From positions 186,001-250,000 of the forward strand of contig JAUIRK010000189.1 in NCBI GenBank assembly GCA_030549495.1: DNA of 64,000 bases. The letters are read 5' to 3'. Source of the DNA: Nectonema munidae. Its lineage: Eukaryota > Nematomorpha > Nectonematoida > Nectonematidae. This document shows positions 1 to 11,023 of this stretch, piece after piece. The position numbers were made by a program, and so were the translations under genes. How positions within the stretch are numbered: the first letter of the stretch is position 1; each line of letters opens with the position of its first letter. The notes below the pieces were generated by a model, which saw nothing but the letters and a program-made list of their open reading frames with translations, was not told where the DNA came from and did no database searches.

Positions 1-387
1 TAAAGGATTATGTATGTTATAAGTTTCGCTTTTTCATAATATTTTGTAAAGTCATTTGGTTAAGAATATGTCAAAATAATATAATAGGATAAAAAGAACC
101 ATAAATTATTTTTAATGTCTTATAAATACTTTTTTATAATATAAATATAAAATTTTTTAATATAAATTTTTTTTTGCTACAAGTTAAAATCTAATTGTAC
201 AATTTTTTTGATTTAATCTCATATGTTTACAAAAAAAACATATAAGGTAAATTAAAAACCAAATTAACAAAAAAATGTATTCTTGAGAAAATATTCCTTG
301 GAGAAGGAATCTAGTTAAAAAAAATTTTTCAACTAGTTAATGCGGGTTGTGCACACACTCAGAAATATTATAGTCAATAAATGTTGA

Positions 388-795
388 TTGAAAATAGAGA
401 AGGAAAAATTCTTTTGTTATATATCTATACAGTACAGTGAGGAAACTTCATACTACCTTTTTTTAATGTTTCTTCCTATCTTTTTGAGATATATTTATGA
501 ACTCATTCATTTTTTCATTAATTGGGTTCAAAGTAGAATTAAAAGTAGTGTTATAGGTTATAAATTTTGGATTCAGCCCTAACCCATTTGATCTTACATC
601 TATTGAGGGACAAACGTGCTTTGTTAAACAATTCAACAACATTCGCTATTTCGTGCCAAATTTGGGTTATGTACAAAAAGTAAAAAGTTTTTGTAATCGA
701 ATTCAGACTACCATATATGTGTATCACGAAATTTATTCTGATATATTGAAAACAACACTACAACTTTATTCTGACGAGTATAAAATCAATTGTTG
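388..795 (+). other. Two overlapping unassigned open frames
   Basis: One frame is open over 388-582 and a second over about 575-795, overlapping at 575-582, so they could be one coding stretch with a shift. The second frame contains NPFDLTSIEGQTCFVKQ and a run of hydrophilic and aromatic residues. I recognise no family. In DNA this rich in A+T, open stretches of 65-75 codons can occur by chance. It may be a decayed transposon piece or nothing. No start codon with support was seen. Confidence 0.15.
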
Positions 796-1174
796 ATCTT
801 ATAAAACAACAATCTCCCCACGATTTCTCTAGCTTTCTCGCAAATAAATCATTCATTACGTATAATTATTTTATATTTTATTTATATATCCTTAAATAAA
901 TTGTGTTTTTGAAGAATTTGTGTATCAGTCACCACGAATTGGAGCGTAGAATTGTATTGCTCTGGTGGTTATGCATCGTCCTAGTAATAATGCATGACTA
1001 TCTCAATCAAAAAACCTATGGTATCTTTACTCTCACCAATAGTAACGGTCATAACTTTATTGTATGGAATAAAGGTTTCGACTCCCAGCCCTGATGTGTT
1101 TACTGAGTTTTAATTCTTTCAAAGCTTTTCTTTGCGACTTGTTCTCTAATTTTATTATGCTTGATTGTGTTAAG

Positions 1175-1385
1175 GAGAATAGTGGTAACGAAGATGATGA
1201 TGAGGAAGACGACGATCAAAGTTTCAAAGTTTCTGAGTGTGAAGAAGAGAGTTCGGAGTCCTACGACTCAGAAATCACTGAAGAAGAGGACGATAGTGAA
1301 TACAGTGGAGAGGAAGAAGAAGGCAGTGACTCCTCTGAAGAGAGTGGCAAGGATTGGGATCAATTGGAACGTGAAGCTGCGAAAT
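1175..1385 (+). CDS. SUPT16H: C-terminal acidic exon of FACT subunit SPT16 (partial host gene)
   Basis: SPT16 is the large subunit of the FACT histone chaperone, which moves H2A-H2B out of the way of polymerases in the nucleus; its acidic C-terminal tail binds histones. This exon encodes about 70 residues that are nearly all D, E and S, with SEYSGEEEEGSDSSEESGKD followed by WDQLEREAAK. The order 'EESGKDWD-L-E-A-K' after a long acidic tract is the hallmark I recall from the SPT16 tail just before its basic end. A likely splice acceptor (TTAAG) lies before 1175 and a GT donor at 1386-1387, leaving the last codon in phase 1. I could not find the neighbouring exons or the basic terminal exon. It may therefore be one exon of a gene with long introns or a lone fragment. 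An overlapping open frame at 1161-1475 is a shadow. Confidence 0.6.
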
Positions 1386-1474
1386 GTATATATATTTTTT
1401 TCATTTCAGAATCTTCTAGTGTGCGTTATTGTTTTTACTTTTCCATGCTCAAGATTTGTATTCCTTGCACTCTA

Positions 1475-1596
1475 ACCTTTTAAGAACAAATGTCAAAGCA
1501 GTATTTCAAGAAATGAAAATCGCCTGCTTTAAATATATAAAATTTCTATAAAAAGAAAAGCATATCATTACTCTTCAAAATTGTCCACCTCAAATG
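1475..1596. mobile_element. Degenerate TTAA MITE (same family as 63542-63663)
   Basis: The sequence from CCTTTTAAGAAC to CACCTCAAATG, followed by TTAA at 1597-1600, aligns over its length with the well-kept MITE at 63542-63663; shared core AAGAAATGAAAATCG, then CTGCTTT. The left TTAA has become CTAA. It would lie in the intron after the SPT16-like exon. It is non-coding and short, as expected for a non-autonomous piggyBac-type element. Confidence 0.55.
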
Positions 1597-1600
1597 TTAA

Positions 1601-1982
1601 AACGTTTCTTTGCATGAATAACTTAAAAAGAAACGAATTTTTATAGATTTAATGACAATTAAATTTTTTACTTTCTAGAGTGATAAAAAAAGAATGGGAT
1701 ATTCAACACTATTACATGGGTATTTTAAATAAAGGAAAATAGACAGCATTGTTAGTTCCTTAACTCATCTTTTTGTGAAATTCGATTAAAAAAGTTTTCT
1801 AGTTATTTTTCACATTTCAAAGACATAATCTCTGATTAAAGGAAGACCCAGGGCGCTACCAAATATTTTTTTAATTTTTCAAAAATTATTGAAGATTTAT
1901 TTGCTTCTCGAGCGAATAAAAACCTCCTTTTATTTATATTTTTTTTTAACAACAAGAAATGGAAACTAAGAATTCTGCTTCT
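1601..1982. other. AT-rich stretch, nothing recognised
   Basis: No coding, RNA or repeat signal could be supported between the degenerate MITE and the target duplication of the hAT element at 1983. Confidence 0.4.
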
Positions 1983-1990
1983 CTCTAGAT

Positions 1991-4457
1991 CAGTGTTTCT
2001 TAACCCTTTTCTTACCATTATTTTTATACGCCCCGCCGCCTACAAATTTTCCCCAGACATTTTTTTCTATTTTTGCTCAAAATGTGTTCATATGAAATTT
2101 TATCAATCAAAAACAAAAAGTTGTAGCTAAAATTACATAAGTATATGTGCATTTTTAATTCATAATTTTACTCGAAATTATTTTGAAAAAATATAACAAC
2201 GGTTTTGTTTGTTTTTTATCCCGTCATTATCATTAGTACAACTTTTGGCACTGTTTATTGGCTAGCAGATCTTGAAAAGCGTTGTTTAATGCCAGAAAGT
2301 ATGCAGCGTAAATCGTTTCAAATGCAGAAAAGCAGCTTCGCAAAGGTAGTTCATGCAAAAAGGACCAGAACCCAAAGAGTTTCATGTGCAATTTTGGGGT
2401 AGGGAGAAAGATACTTGATCCAAAATGCTTCAAGATCCCGTTTTTTAAGGTCATCTTCAAATTCCAATTCAAGAAACGCTTTCTGCATTTCATCCAAGAC
2501 ATCATTTACCTCGCATTGAAATGGATTTCTGATGAACTCCAGGCTTCTCGATTTTATCTATATCTGGGAAATATCTCAGAAATTTCATTTTTAAGTATTC
2601 TAAGTGTGTAATTATTTATTTTTTTAAATCAGAATTGAAAATATTTTGATTGAGAGCAAAATCGAAGTTATAGAATCTATCTATATTTCCTTGCTGAATT
2701 CGACATTTCTATAGGCTGAGTTTAGCTATGAATGTTTCAATTGTGTCATGGTTTGTTAGAATGTTGATGTTTTTTCCTTGCAATTTGAGGTTTAGAACAT
2801 TCAAGGCTTCAAAGATATCCACAAGATAGGTAAAGATAGTTGAAAATAGCGACTTGAACTTATCATGGAGATCTTTTTTATTTTGCGAATCTAAAAAGAG
2901 TGTTACTTCATCTTGCAATTTATAAAGCCTTCCAAGCATGTTACTTATTGGCAGCCAACGTATTTTCGTGTAAAAAATAAAGCTTGACTTTCTGATCCCA
3001 TATCTTTAGACAAAAGCTTGAAAAGACGACAATTCAAGGCCCCATTTTTGACAATATTGATAGCAGGTTTCAGGGTGTAATTCATTTCAGGAGGCATAGT
3101 TCTGGATGCTAAGGCTTCACGATAAAGTATACTGTGTGTACTTGCAATAGATTTGTTTTTTTCTTTTACCATAGCAGTAAATCCAGACTGTAAATCGAAC
3201 GTATCTGGATCTCCATCAGTACAGACACCCGCAAGTGAACCCCATGAAAATTGACTTTCTTCAAAAAAAATTATGGTTGCTGCTGTTGTACGGCTCTCCA
3301 AAGAATGACAAAATCACATTTCTTTTATACAATTGCTTGACAAAACGAACATATGCTATTAGTTGGGAACACTGTTCTATGTTAGTTGTTTCATTCCATT
3401 GAATGGCGAAAACGCGAAATCCTTAATTTGCTTCAGAACTTGAATTTTTATGTCTTGAGTGGCATCGAAGTATTGGCTTGAATTTGGAGAAGTCACTGAA
3501 AGGTTTGGAGAAAATGACTCTTGGCTTGTATCCTTCTTTGAGAATTTTACTGACTTTGGAAAACCTTAGGTTATATGGCGCCAACCATAGTGAACTTGAA
3601 GTCTGGAACGAAGCATCCTTGTCGATTTGCGCCACGCAGCTAGTAGGATCTTACTCGCTTCTACAGGTTGAGGACAATGGGAGATTCTTCATCTATAGCG
3701 TCACTCTCGGAGTCGGAGTCTTCGCATTCATCTGATGATGTTGAAGAATGTTCCTCTTCAGAGGATTCTTTGGGCTGCCGTGCCTCACAGGTCTTCATGT
3801 TCCTGCTTTCCGCCTGTGGCGATTCGGCAGGTTTGAAATTGTCTTCAGAGAGGAGGCAAGAGAAGATTTCCCTCCAGACTTTCGGAGAGAAGAGCTGCTT
3901 TCGCAACAAATATTGTAAGCTTGCTTGAAGGCGGAGACCGATATCGCATGTGTTGTGAAAACTCTTGATCAGCTGAAAAATAAGAAACATTATAATATTT
4001 TTGACTTAACCGGAATAGGTTTAACCCTTAAGAGACACGTCTTAAAAAGAGTAATAAAATATTTGTGAAAAATCAAATAATGAGAATTAGAAACTCAAAA
4101 CTTGTCATTTTTTCTTTGATAAATTAAGCTTTTTATTTCACTTTTCTTAATTTTTTATATCTTTCTCAATTCACATATTTGCTTTATTTTGTTATTCATA
4201 TACTAAATTTTCATACCTTGCCCAGCATATCTTATAGATAGCCCTAATAATTCACCATTTTTGAAAAATTAACAGGGTTTTGTCTTACATTCTGTCTTTT
4301 CATTCAAAAAAACCATACATTTCAAAATATTCCATTATTTTGAATTTTTTGTCCTAGAAAAATCGTTGACTTCGAACTTTTTGGCATAGTTTCTGCGCCT
4401 CCCCAATTAACTTTCCACGCCCCCTACGAGGCGCGCCCCAACTGTTAAAAATCACTG
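1991..4457 (-). mobile_element. Bounded hAT element, ZBED5-like
   Basis: The element begins CAGTGTTTCTTAAC and ends with the inverted counterpart GTTAAAAATCACTG. It is flanked by an 8-bp target duplication, CTCTAGAT at 1983-1990 and GTCTAGAT at 4458-4465 (7 of 8 match). Length 2467 bp, 8-bp duplication and CAGTG termini are standard for hAT transposons. The transposase lies on the minus strand inside. Stretches rich in CGCCCC lie just inside both ends. The mismatch in the target duplication and the broken reading frames point to an old insertion. Confidence 0.85.
2233..3760 (-). pseudogene. hAT transposase, ZBED5/SCAND3-like, decayed
   Basis: hAT transposases cut and paste their element with an RNase H-fold catalytic core. 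Pieces in N-to-C order on the minus strand: an acidic serine-rich stretch near 3660-3760; 3423-3635; 2945-3301, with GVCTDGDPDTFDLQSG, HSILYREALAS and MPPEMN, which match the 'GICTDGAPAMTG ... HCMIHREALA ... MPPELN' core of ZBED5-type proteins; 2709-2939, with LNLKLQGKNINILTNHDTI, the 'LNLQLQGK' helix region; and 2233-2505, where another frame reads LEAFWIKYLSPYP, the C-terminal dimerisation side. At least four frame changes and several stops separate them, so no protein is made. The host ZBED5 genes themselves derive from this type of transposon. Confidence 0.8.
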
Positions 4458-4465
4458 GTCTAGAT

Positions 4466-5647
4466 GAAAAGGTGTAATACTTTTTAAAACACACAAGGTA
4501 TATCTCCCATGACATAATCACCCGTATATTAAAATATCGCTGTGACAAAATTTATTCCTACGTTAAAATGTAAACAAACAATCAATGTAGTAATTTTTTA
4601 TTTTTTTGCAAAAAAATCACTAGTAGTGTAATCACTCGCTTGTTTTGTTATTGAAATGTCAACACATTTGTTTGTAATCATGCGAAAATTGTGAATCTAA
4701 CCACTACTAACAACTATTCTTTGGTCTGAATATTTTGCGTCAGGAACTGATTTAAATTCTGTTGTTTTTTTCTAATTATATTCATTCTAAAATTTGGATG
4801 CACAAATGGTTATATTTCAATTTTAGCGGATCGCGAAAACATCTTTTTAAATGGAAACGACTACGATCATTTTGAAAAAAATAAGCGAAAAACTTCGTCG
4901 AAAAGCAGCAACCAATCACAACAGAAAAGGAGGAGGAATTAAGAACAATTCTGAAAAATGATGCTCAAACAAATCTATATCCTCATAACATTTCCTTTCT
5001 CTTAATACATATATGAAAACTTCAATAAATCATATTTTAGCATTTTTTTCTCGTATTCCATTTAGATATAATCAACTTTGCTATGCTCTAAAAGTTTGTC
5101 TAGATATCAAGTTTTAGGTTCTAAAGTTTACGCTGTGTTAACAAACCTCTGAGCTAAAATTAGAATTTTGATACAAATCAAGCTGAAATCTAAAATCTGT
5201 GTTTTCAAATATTTTTAATTAAACTGCAATTATTATCAAGTTATGCAATATCACTAAGAGAGTTCTTTTTCAAAACAGCAAAACGAAAAGTGTCCAAATA
5301 CTTGAAATTTTATTTTTACATTTCATAAAGCTGGAGTGAATTTCACTGTGACTTTTGATCGACCCTCACTTTTAAATAACTGAGGTGTCTTTTCTATTTT
5401 AACCGATTTGACCCACAAAAAAGCAAACCGCGTAAAGAAATTTGACATAAAACTACCGTAACAAGTTTGCGTCCAGAATAGACAGACGATAATTAATGTA
5501 AAGAAGATGCGTATTAAAGCTCCATTCAAACAAATAGTAGAAAAGTTGAATTTGAAAATTTCTCATTATTATTTTTATAGACTTAAAATTTTATTGCATC
5601 CTTATTTTCAGTTTACAAATAATAATATATAACTCAAAAGATGCCTC
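4466..5647. other. Non-coding AT-rich stretch
   Basis: No supported gene. A minus-strand open frame of 68 codons at 5323-5529 matches nothing I know and has no coding-like context. A run near 4020 (TTTAACCCTTAAGAGACACG, inside the hAT element) looks a little like a TTAA MITE end but has no partner. Confidence 0.35.
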
Positions 5648-5651
5648 TTAA

Positions 5652-5781
5652 CCGGTTATCGACCACAGTCGACAAATGTAGACTTTACAAAAATGTGATT
5701 CGTCTGCGTTTATTAATGCTTTTTAATACAAATCTTCTGCTTTATACTAGATATCGTCTGATTATTCTGGTCGTTAACGGG
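5652..5781. mobile_element. TTAA MITE, piggyBac type (copy A)
   Basis: A 130-bp element between TTAA at 5648-5651 and TTAA at 5782-5785. Ends CCGGTTATCGACCA and TGGTCGTTAACGGG are imperfect inverted repeats. Inside are three copies of a TCGTCTGC-like motif (near 5699, 5737 and 5753). Size, TTAA duplication and inverted ends fit a non-autonomous piggyBac derivative. Confidence 0.8.
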
Positions 5782-5785
5782 TTAA

Positions 5786-6129
5786 TTTAATATCATCTCT
5801 ACCAAATGCATAATTATCATTATTACCAGTTTTCAGATGAAGTATATTATAACCTCTTTATTATTAATTTAAGATACTTCATTTGTTCACTATGTAACAA
5901 AAAATTATTTTTTAAAATAGTTTTAAACTTTAAAAACACAAAATAATAATTAAATAATCTAAAAAAAAATTTTTTATCAACTACTTTTTATTTTTTAAAC
6001 TTTTATTTTCCAGTTTTTTTAATGTCTTGTAGGAAAGTTGTAAATACTCTCCTGATGCTTTTTGTTACGTTTGCAGTGAATTTATAAAAAGTAGAGCATA
6101 AAAATGTTCTGTAATAGCATCTTAATAAT
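5786..6129. other. Non-coding AT-rich stretch
   Basis: Simple AT-rich sequence with no supported feature; overlapping minus-strand open frames at 6003-6498 are antisense to the transposase piece that follows. Confidence 0.35.
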
Positions 6130-6615
6130 TTTTTGGGCTTTGGTGTTTTTTGTGAACTTTGATATTTCAGTTGGAGAACAGGATAAGTCTTGGTCTCCTC
6201 ATTTTGTCTGTTCGCAATGTAAAAAAACAATAGAAGGTAAAAAAAATTAAAATACATATATAGCAATCTCAAAAATTTGTTGTATTTTTTAAATAAATTA
6301 GGATGGCTTTGAGACAAAAAAAGAAAGATGAAATTTACTGTTCCTAGAATTTGGCGTGTCCCAACCGATCACTTGACAAATTGTTATTTTTGTATGGCTG
6401 ATTCTTTGAAACATCGAAGTGAAAACATGGTAACATATTCTAGAAAGCAAACAGAGCTTTTCCATCACGATGTAATGAACTTTGAGCAAAAATATCAAGG
6501 ATCATATAATGAAAACGTGATGGGTGATGGAAAAATATAGTATATGGAATCTTATAGAAAACCAAGCTGTGTATAGTCGAAAATCGAGAAAAAGTCAACA
6601 TCTTTGATATTATAG
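6130..6615 (+). pseudogene. Internally deleted zinc-finger transposase (same family as 57930-59430)
   Basis: A short derivative of the unclassified transposase family seen whole-length at 57.9-59.4 kb. The first piece (about 6140-6236) reads VNFDISVGEQDKSWSPHFVC and then SQC, corresponding to the first Cys-rich block of the family. A probable 65-bp intron follows (GT at 6237, AG before 6302). The second piece reads KMKFTVPRIWRVPTDHLTN then CYFCMADS, the 'WREPxDHxxxCYFC' block. It then jumps to ELFHHDVMNFEQKYQG, which belongs near the C-terminus; the whole catalytic middle is gone. One in-frame TGA lies 27 nt before the M at 6328. The end reads YSRKSRKSQH. Such N+C deletion products are usually non-autonomous relics. 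No TTAA-bounded ends were found. Confidence 0.65.
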
Positions 6616-7478
6616 GAGTAATTTTTGTGGTTTTCTATTAAAAATTAATTTATATCATAAATAAAACTTAAACGTGAAACGAAAAATTCAAAACAAAATT
6701 TATGAAAAAAAAATGAGCTTTTTTCTCAATTTCATAACAAAATAAGCCAGGAACGAACGATTATTTGCTAGGCACAAAAATTGTCTTATATACACATTCA
6801 AATACATGATATAAATGATTTAAATTTATATGAAGTTACTACCTCTGTTGAAAGAAATATTCCCCTTGCTTGATTCCTCCAATATTCTAAACTTTTCAAC
6901 GTTACGTATAAAAAAATATAGCACTACTTTTGCAGGCCCTTGTTAGGATTGGTAATATAACAAACTTTCAGCTACAGAATTTTTCATAGGATAGTTAGTT
7001 ATTGAAATATATTTTATCTAGAATTTAAAATTAGTATTTTGATTTTAAAATTAATATGGATTTTAATCTATAATAAAATCAATGTTGAAATTTGTAATAG
7101 AGTAAAATCTAAATTTTTCAATCCTATTCTGCCTCAATTTCGAAGTTTTGGGGTTTGGTTCAGAGGTGTTATAAAAAGACGAGCGTCATCAGCAATAAAA
7201 TCACAAAATCAAGAGCTTCATTTAAATTTAATTCAATTCTTTTTTCCATTGAAATGTGAGTATGAAAAAATTAGACAAAAATTGAGAATGCCGAAAATTG
7301 ATTTGGATTGGAAAAGACAAAATGAGAAATGATAAGAAGTCAATTGATAGAATCAGGTCATAAAAATATATTATGTTTGCATAAGAAATGATAAGATGAA
7401 AGAATCAGGTATCAAAAGACTTTTTCAAAAATATAAATCGATTGATGTACACACTAATATCCAGTGTTGCATTTTTTA
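6616..7478. other. Non-coding stretch with a lone open frame
   Basis: A 97-codon plus-strand open frame at 7039-7332 is rich in I, K, N and F as expected of random AT-rich DNA, although its second half (RSFGVWFRGVIKRRASSAI) is less biased. It matches no family I know. Nothing else is supported here. Confidence 0.3.
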
Positions 7479-7548
7479 GATGGCCACTAACAGGAATTGA
7501 ACCCATACCATCTGGATCACGACCCTATGCTCCTACCACTAGGCCATC
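7479..7548 (-). repeat. tRNA-like sequence, tRNA pseudogene or SINE head
   Basis: On the minus strand this 70-nt unit has a perfect 7-bp end stem (GATGGCC with GGCCATC), a box A-like TAGTGGTAGGAGC and a box B-like GGTTCAATTCC (consensus GGTTCGANTCC). Four extra bases separate the T arm from the 3' acceptor strand, and the D arm and anticodon stem do not pair, so a working tRNA is unlikely. An 8-bp inverted pair TGTTGCA/TGCAACA lies just outside. Confidence 0.45.
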
Positions 7549-8031
7549 TGCAGACCCTTGGTGCAACATTTGAATTTAAATAACTTTTTGACAAGGAAAA
7601 AAACATTCAATGCAAGTTAACATAAGCATATAGAGAAAGGTCAATCTAATTGCTTCTTAAAATATAGAGTTTTCAGCCTATTTTTAAACAATATTATCTT
7701 TTATTTTTTTATCTTAAAAAATAAATTCAAAAAAAAAATATAGTAATAAAAATGAATATTTATATTTTCATTTTAAATCAAAAAAATATTGAATAAAATA
7801 ATTTTTTTAGAAAAATAAACGATTCAAAACTACTGTTGCGTTTTCGCAACAGTGGCAAATTTCATGGACATTTTTTGAAGTTACTCGATAACAAAAGTAT
7901 TAAAAGCAAATGGGAAATTTCATTCCTCTTACTTCTAATTGTAGCTGAATTTTTATATTCAAAATTTTTTTTTTATTTTCTTTTGTAGCTGAATGTATAT
8001 ATATATTTTTTAGTATTTAAAAGGGTGCCTG
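7549..8031. other. Non-coding AT-rich stretch
   Basis: No gene or repeat supported; long A/T runs. Confidence 0.35.
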
Positions 8032-8547
8032 GTCAAAACGTCCGAAACCGAAAAGCAAAACGTCCGAAACCAAAAGTTCCAAAGATTAGATTAACAGTAT
8101 CTGAACCCTAAAAAACATTTTTTTTCGAGAATCTAAATTGTTGAAGAATTGAGCAATAAATTCTATTTTTAGTTTAAAACTTTACACATTTTAGATTTAA
8201 ATGAAAAATGCGCTATAATCAAGCGTGTCTTTTTACAGGAATAGATAAAAATTCATTCCAATGCCATAAAATCCTTTCAAAGTTTTTCCTTTGATTGTTG
8301 ATAGCAACTCTAATTTTCAAAGTCTTGCAAATTCGGCTAATTAGTATAACTTTTTCCGAGACTTTTTTCCAAAATTGGGTTATATATTTTAAAATCATAA
8401 TCTTCACAAGTGTTTGATTTTAAAATGAAAATTTTTTAGCCAAATTCATTATAATCCAAAAAAAATTGGTTTCGAACGTTTTGGTTATGGACGTTTTGGT
8501 TTTTGGAAGTTTTGGTTTCGGACGTTTTAATTTTGGGACGTTTTGAC
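8032..8547. mobile_element. MITE with ends built of AAAACGTCCGAAAC repeats
   Basis: The left end carries GTCAAAACGTCCGAAACC followed by further copies of the CAAAACGTCCGAAACC unit; the right end carries the inverse units, ending GGGACGTTTTGAC. The middle is non-coding AT-rich DNA. Two more members occur at 13655-13843 and (one half) 14121-14226. I see no clear target duplication, so the superfamily is open. Confidence 0.6.
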
Positions 8548-8818
8548 TATGAACCTAAAAGACTTGTTTGTCTTGTGATTTGATTTCCCATATTACTTTT
8601 CTTGTTTTAAGGTTAAGTCTTAGAATGAATATTTAAAATCTATTTTTTTCATTAAATTTCCATTTCATTAACATAATAATGCAAATTTGACCTATATTTG
8701 ATCCGAAGAATTTGAATGCATTTTTGAGTGAGGCAAATATTTTTTATAGCACATAACTATATAAGAACTTCATAATTTAAATCTTAAAGGGTTTATCCCT
8801 ATTAATTACGGTAACCAG

Positions 8819-8990
8819 GCCCGTCGATAAAGGAGTGGGAGCAGGGGATCTTTGCCTCTCTGATTTATTTTGGCCCTCTGAAAATATATAAATGTATACA
8901 TTTTCTTATAGTCCGGGCCCTATTAAAATCAGTTTTGCACGCCTCCCCTTCCTTGATCAGTCCCCCCCCCCCCCGTACTCGAAGTCGGGT
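8819..8990. mobile_element. Fragment with CAGGCCCG terminus
   Basis: The stretch starts CAGGCCCGTCGATAAAGG, close to the end of the MITE at 56354-56680 (CAGGCCCGTAGCTAGG), and contains a run of about 14 C. No matching right end was found. It is probably a truncated hAT-like MITE. Confidence 0.35.
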
Positions 8991-9839
8991 GGAGCCAATT
9001 TAAACAATCAAGTCTTTTATTCCAGAATTTAAATATGAAAATTATATAAGATGACTCTTCGTTTTTGAATATGGCTGGTTACATTTCGCTGCTAAAAATT
9101 TTGAAATTTAATTTTAAGCAAGAATGCATTTCAGTAGAGAGTAATGAATCCACCAAACCAATTCATTTGATATGAACCAGGCTTGTTGACAAGTAGTGAG
9201 ATGAGTGGCTGAGAAAAATCTTTTAGCTCCTAAACAATATTGCATCTGATAGTGGGGTTGTCGAATCTTCTAGTGTCGGATAAATAAGGTCTGACTGCAT
9301 TACCAATGAGTTTTCTAATACAGTTTTATCCATATGGTCTTTTGCAGACAAAGACATTTTTAACTTTCCAACACCAAATATAGAATCGGTTCAACCAAAA
9401 ATTCTTTTCCCTAAAGATATACAAAAGGGGTCATTTTTAGAGTCACGGTATAAAATCTTCACTTGGTTAGAGTATAGCGTATCTAGCGATGGATAAACGA
9501 TGACTATCGGTTTCAATAACTGGTAAATGGCAATAAGGAAGGATAAAGACATAATTACATCCGATGGGTAAGTGATCTATCATATATAAATGATTTTTTT
9601 CTCTTGTTGAGAAGATTGGTTCAAAAACTTTGTAAAAATTTTATCTCTCTATGATTTTTTAATAACTCAGGATCTCATTTTAAAAAAATAAATCAACATA
9701 AAAACTACTGTACCACACACTTGTTTATTCACAAATTGTCTGTATAATCCCATCAATGTCAATGGGATGGATGCATCTGATTTGTCTAAACCAGTTTGTC
9801 TAAGTTTGACTCTGTTTAGCCAATGCAACTCTCATATCA
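8991..9839. other. Non-coding or undecipherable transposon debris
   Basis: No open frame of note. It adjoins the hAT remnant at 9840-10657 and may include further decayed parts of it. Confidence 0.3.
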
Positions 9840-10657
9840 TTATTGACTTCCTATCTTTTTCTGGAAAGAAGAAAACGCTTGCTCACACTCATATGTAGTG
9901 GAAAATTGAATCCGAATTTTTTAAAAAATTTTTTTACAAATCAGAGTCTAAAAACTAGAACAAGAAGAAATTGCTAGAGCACGGTCAGTACACACAGAGC
10001 ACGGTAAGACAGTGGATGTTCTGGCTTAATTTACATGTGCTGTAAAAAATTGTCCACCTTGTCAAATATTTGTCTTGCATTGGTTCTACTGCTAGGAGTT
10101 TGGCAAAATAAAAAGTTGTCTACCAGGTGTAAAATCGTGATCAGACATCTCTCCTATTAGCCTTCTAAGGGTATCGTTTGACAGGAAGATACGTTTCAAC
10201 ATTACAAGTTCAGAACTTAGCACATTCAATATATCTTTTCAAGTGTTCTCCTATGTACAACAGATATTTTTTTAAATTTTATAGAAGGGTTTCAAAGCAC
10301 ACTAAATAATTTGCAAAAACATTCCTGTGTTATCAAACCTGGATTTGTGCAATCGTTCTGTTCGACGTTTAAAATAGTCAATAGTTTTGTTTACTAAATT
10401 CAAGTTCTTCATTTTCAGTGCAAGCTTCAGTTGATGGGCTTTAAAAAGTGGATGCTAACACTTCAGAACACAAAAGAAACCTATGTTCCTCTTCCCCACC
10501 AGAGTTTAATTCAGTAAAACAAAATTTTAAGTATAAGTTATCATATTTCCATTTTTAAGGCATTAAAAAACGAGCCACCCAGTGTCCCCTTCCTCGTCCT
10601 CATGAAACTGCTTCACGATCGCATGGTGTACCGCTGACTCCAGTTTGAAAACCACTG
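9840..10657 (-). pseudogene. hAT transposase remnant with one terminus
   Basis: Minus-strand translation near 9840-9925 gives FSTTYECEQAFSSFQKK, the hAT dimerisation-domain signature ('TTYLCESGFSAL' in ZBED5-type proteins), followed in another frame by EVNNDMRVALAK, its usual continuation. The upstream side is unreadable through stops. The right end CAGTTTGAAAACCACTG (ending 10657) is a typical hAT terminus read outward. The other end and an 8-bp duplication (expected AGCTAGAA) were not found, so only one boundary is set. Confidence 0.55.
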
Positions 10658-11023
10658 AGCTAGAAGGCACTCAGAATTATAAACAAGGTACTTTGACTTG
10701 ATAATATCCGTGCAGTTATTGTGCGATTGAGAGCTTACTGTGCAAGTTTAATATGTAAAAAATGGGGTGTGTTCATTGGACAAAAATGCTTTTATAAAAA
10801 ATTTTTGAAAATTATAAAAAAAAAGTTCGCCCCCTAAATTTTGAAAATGTGCGCCTCTGCTTTCAATGTATTTTCTTTACTTTTCTTTCTAAATGAGAGC
10901 ATTTTCATCGTGAATTCTTTTTTATTTGGGCACAAAAATGAAAAGTTAACATTTATATTACACTCAACACAAAATGAAAGTTTAAAGGAAAGATTGAAAC
11001 TTTTACATTTAAATCAAGTTAAG

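Noticed and set aside
1161-1475. 104-codon frame overlapping the SPT16-like exon
   Set aside because: A shifted reading of acidic GAN-rich codons giving K/R/T-rich sequence; the acidic frame explains the DNA better.
7479-7548. Functional tRNA gene
   Set aside because: D and anticodon arms do not pair, position 33 is not T, box B has a mismatch, and four extra bases precede the acceptor strand.
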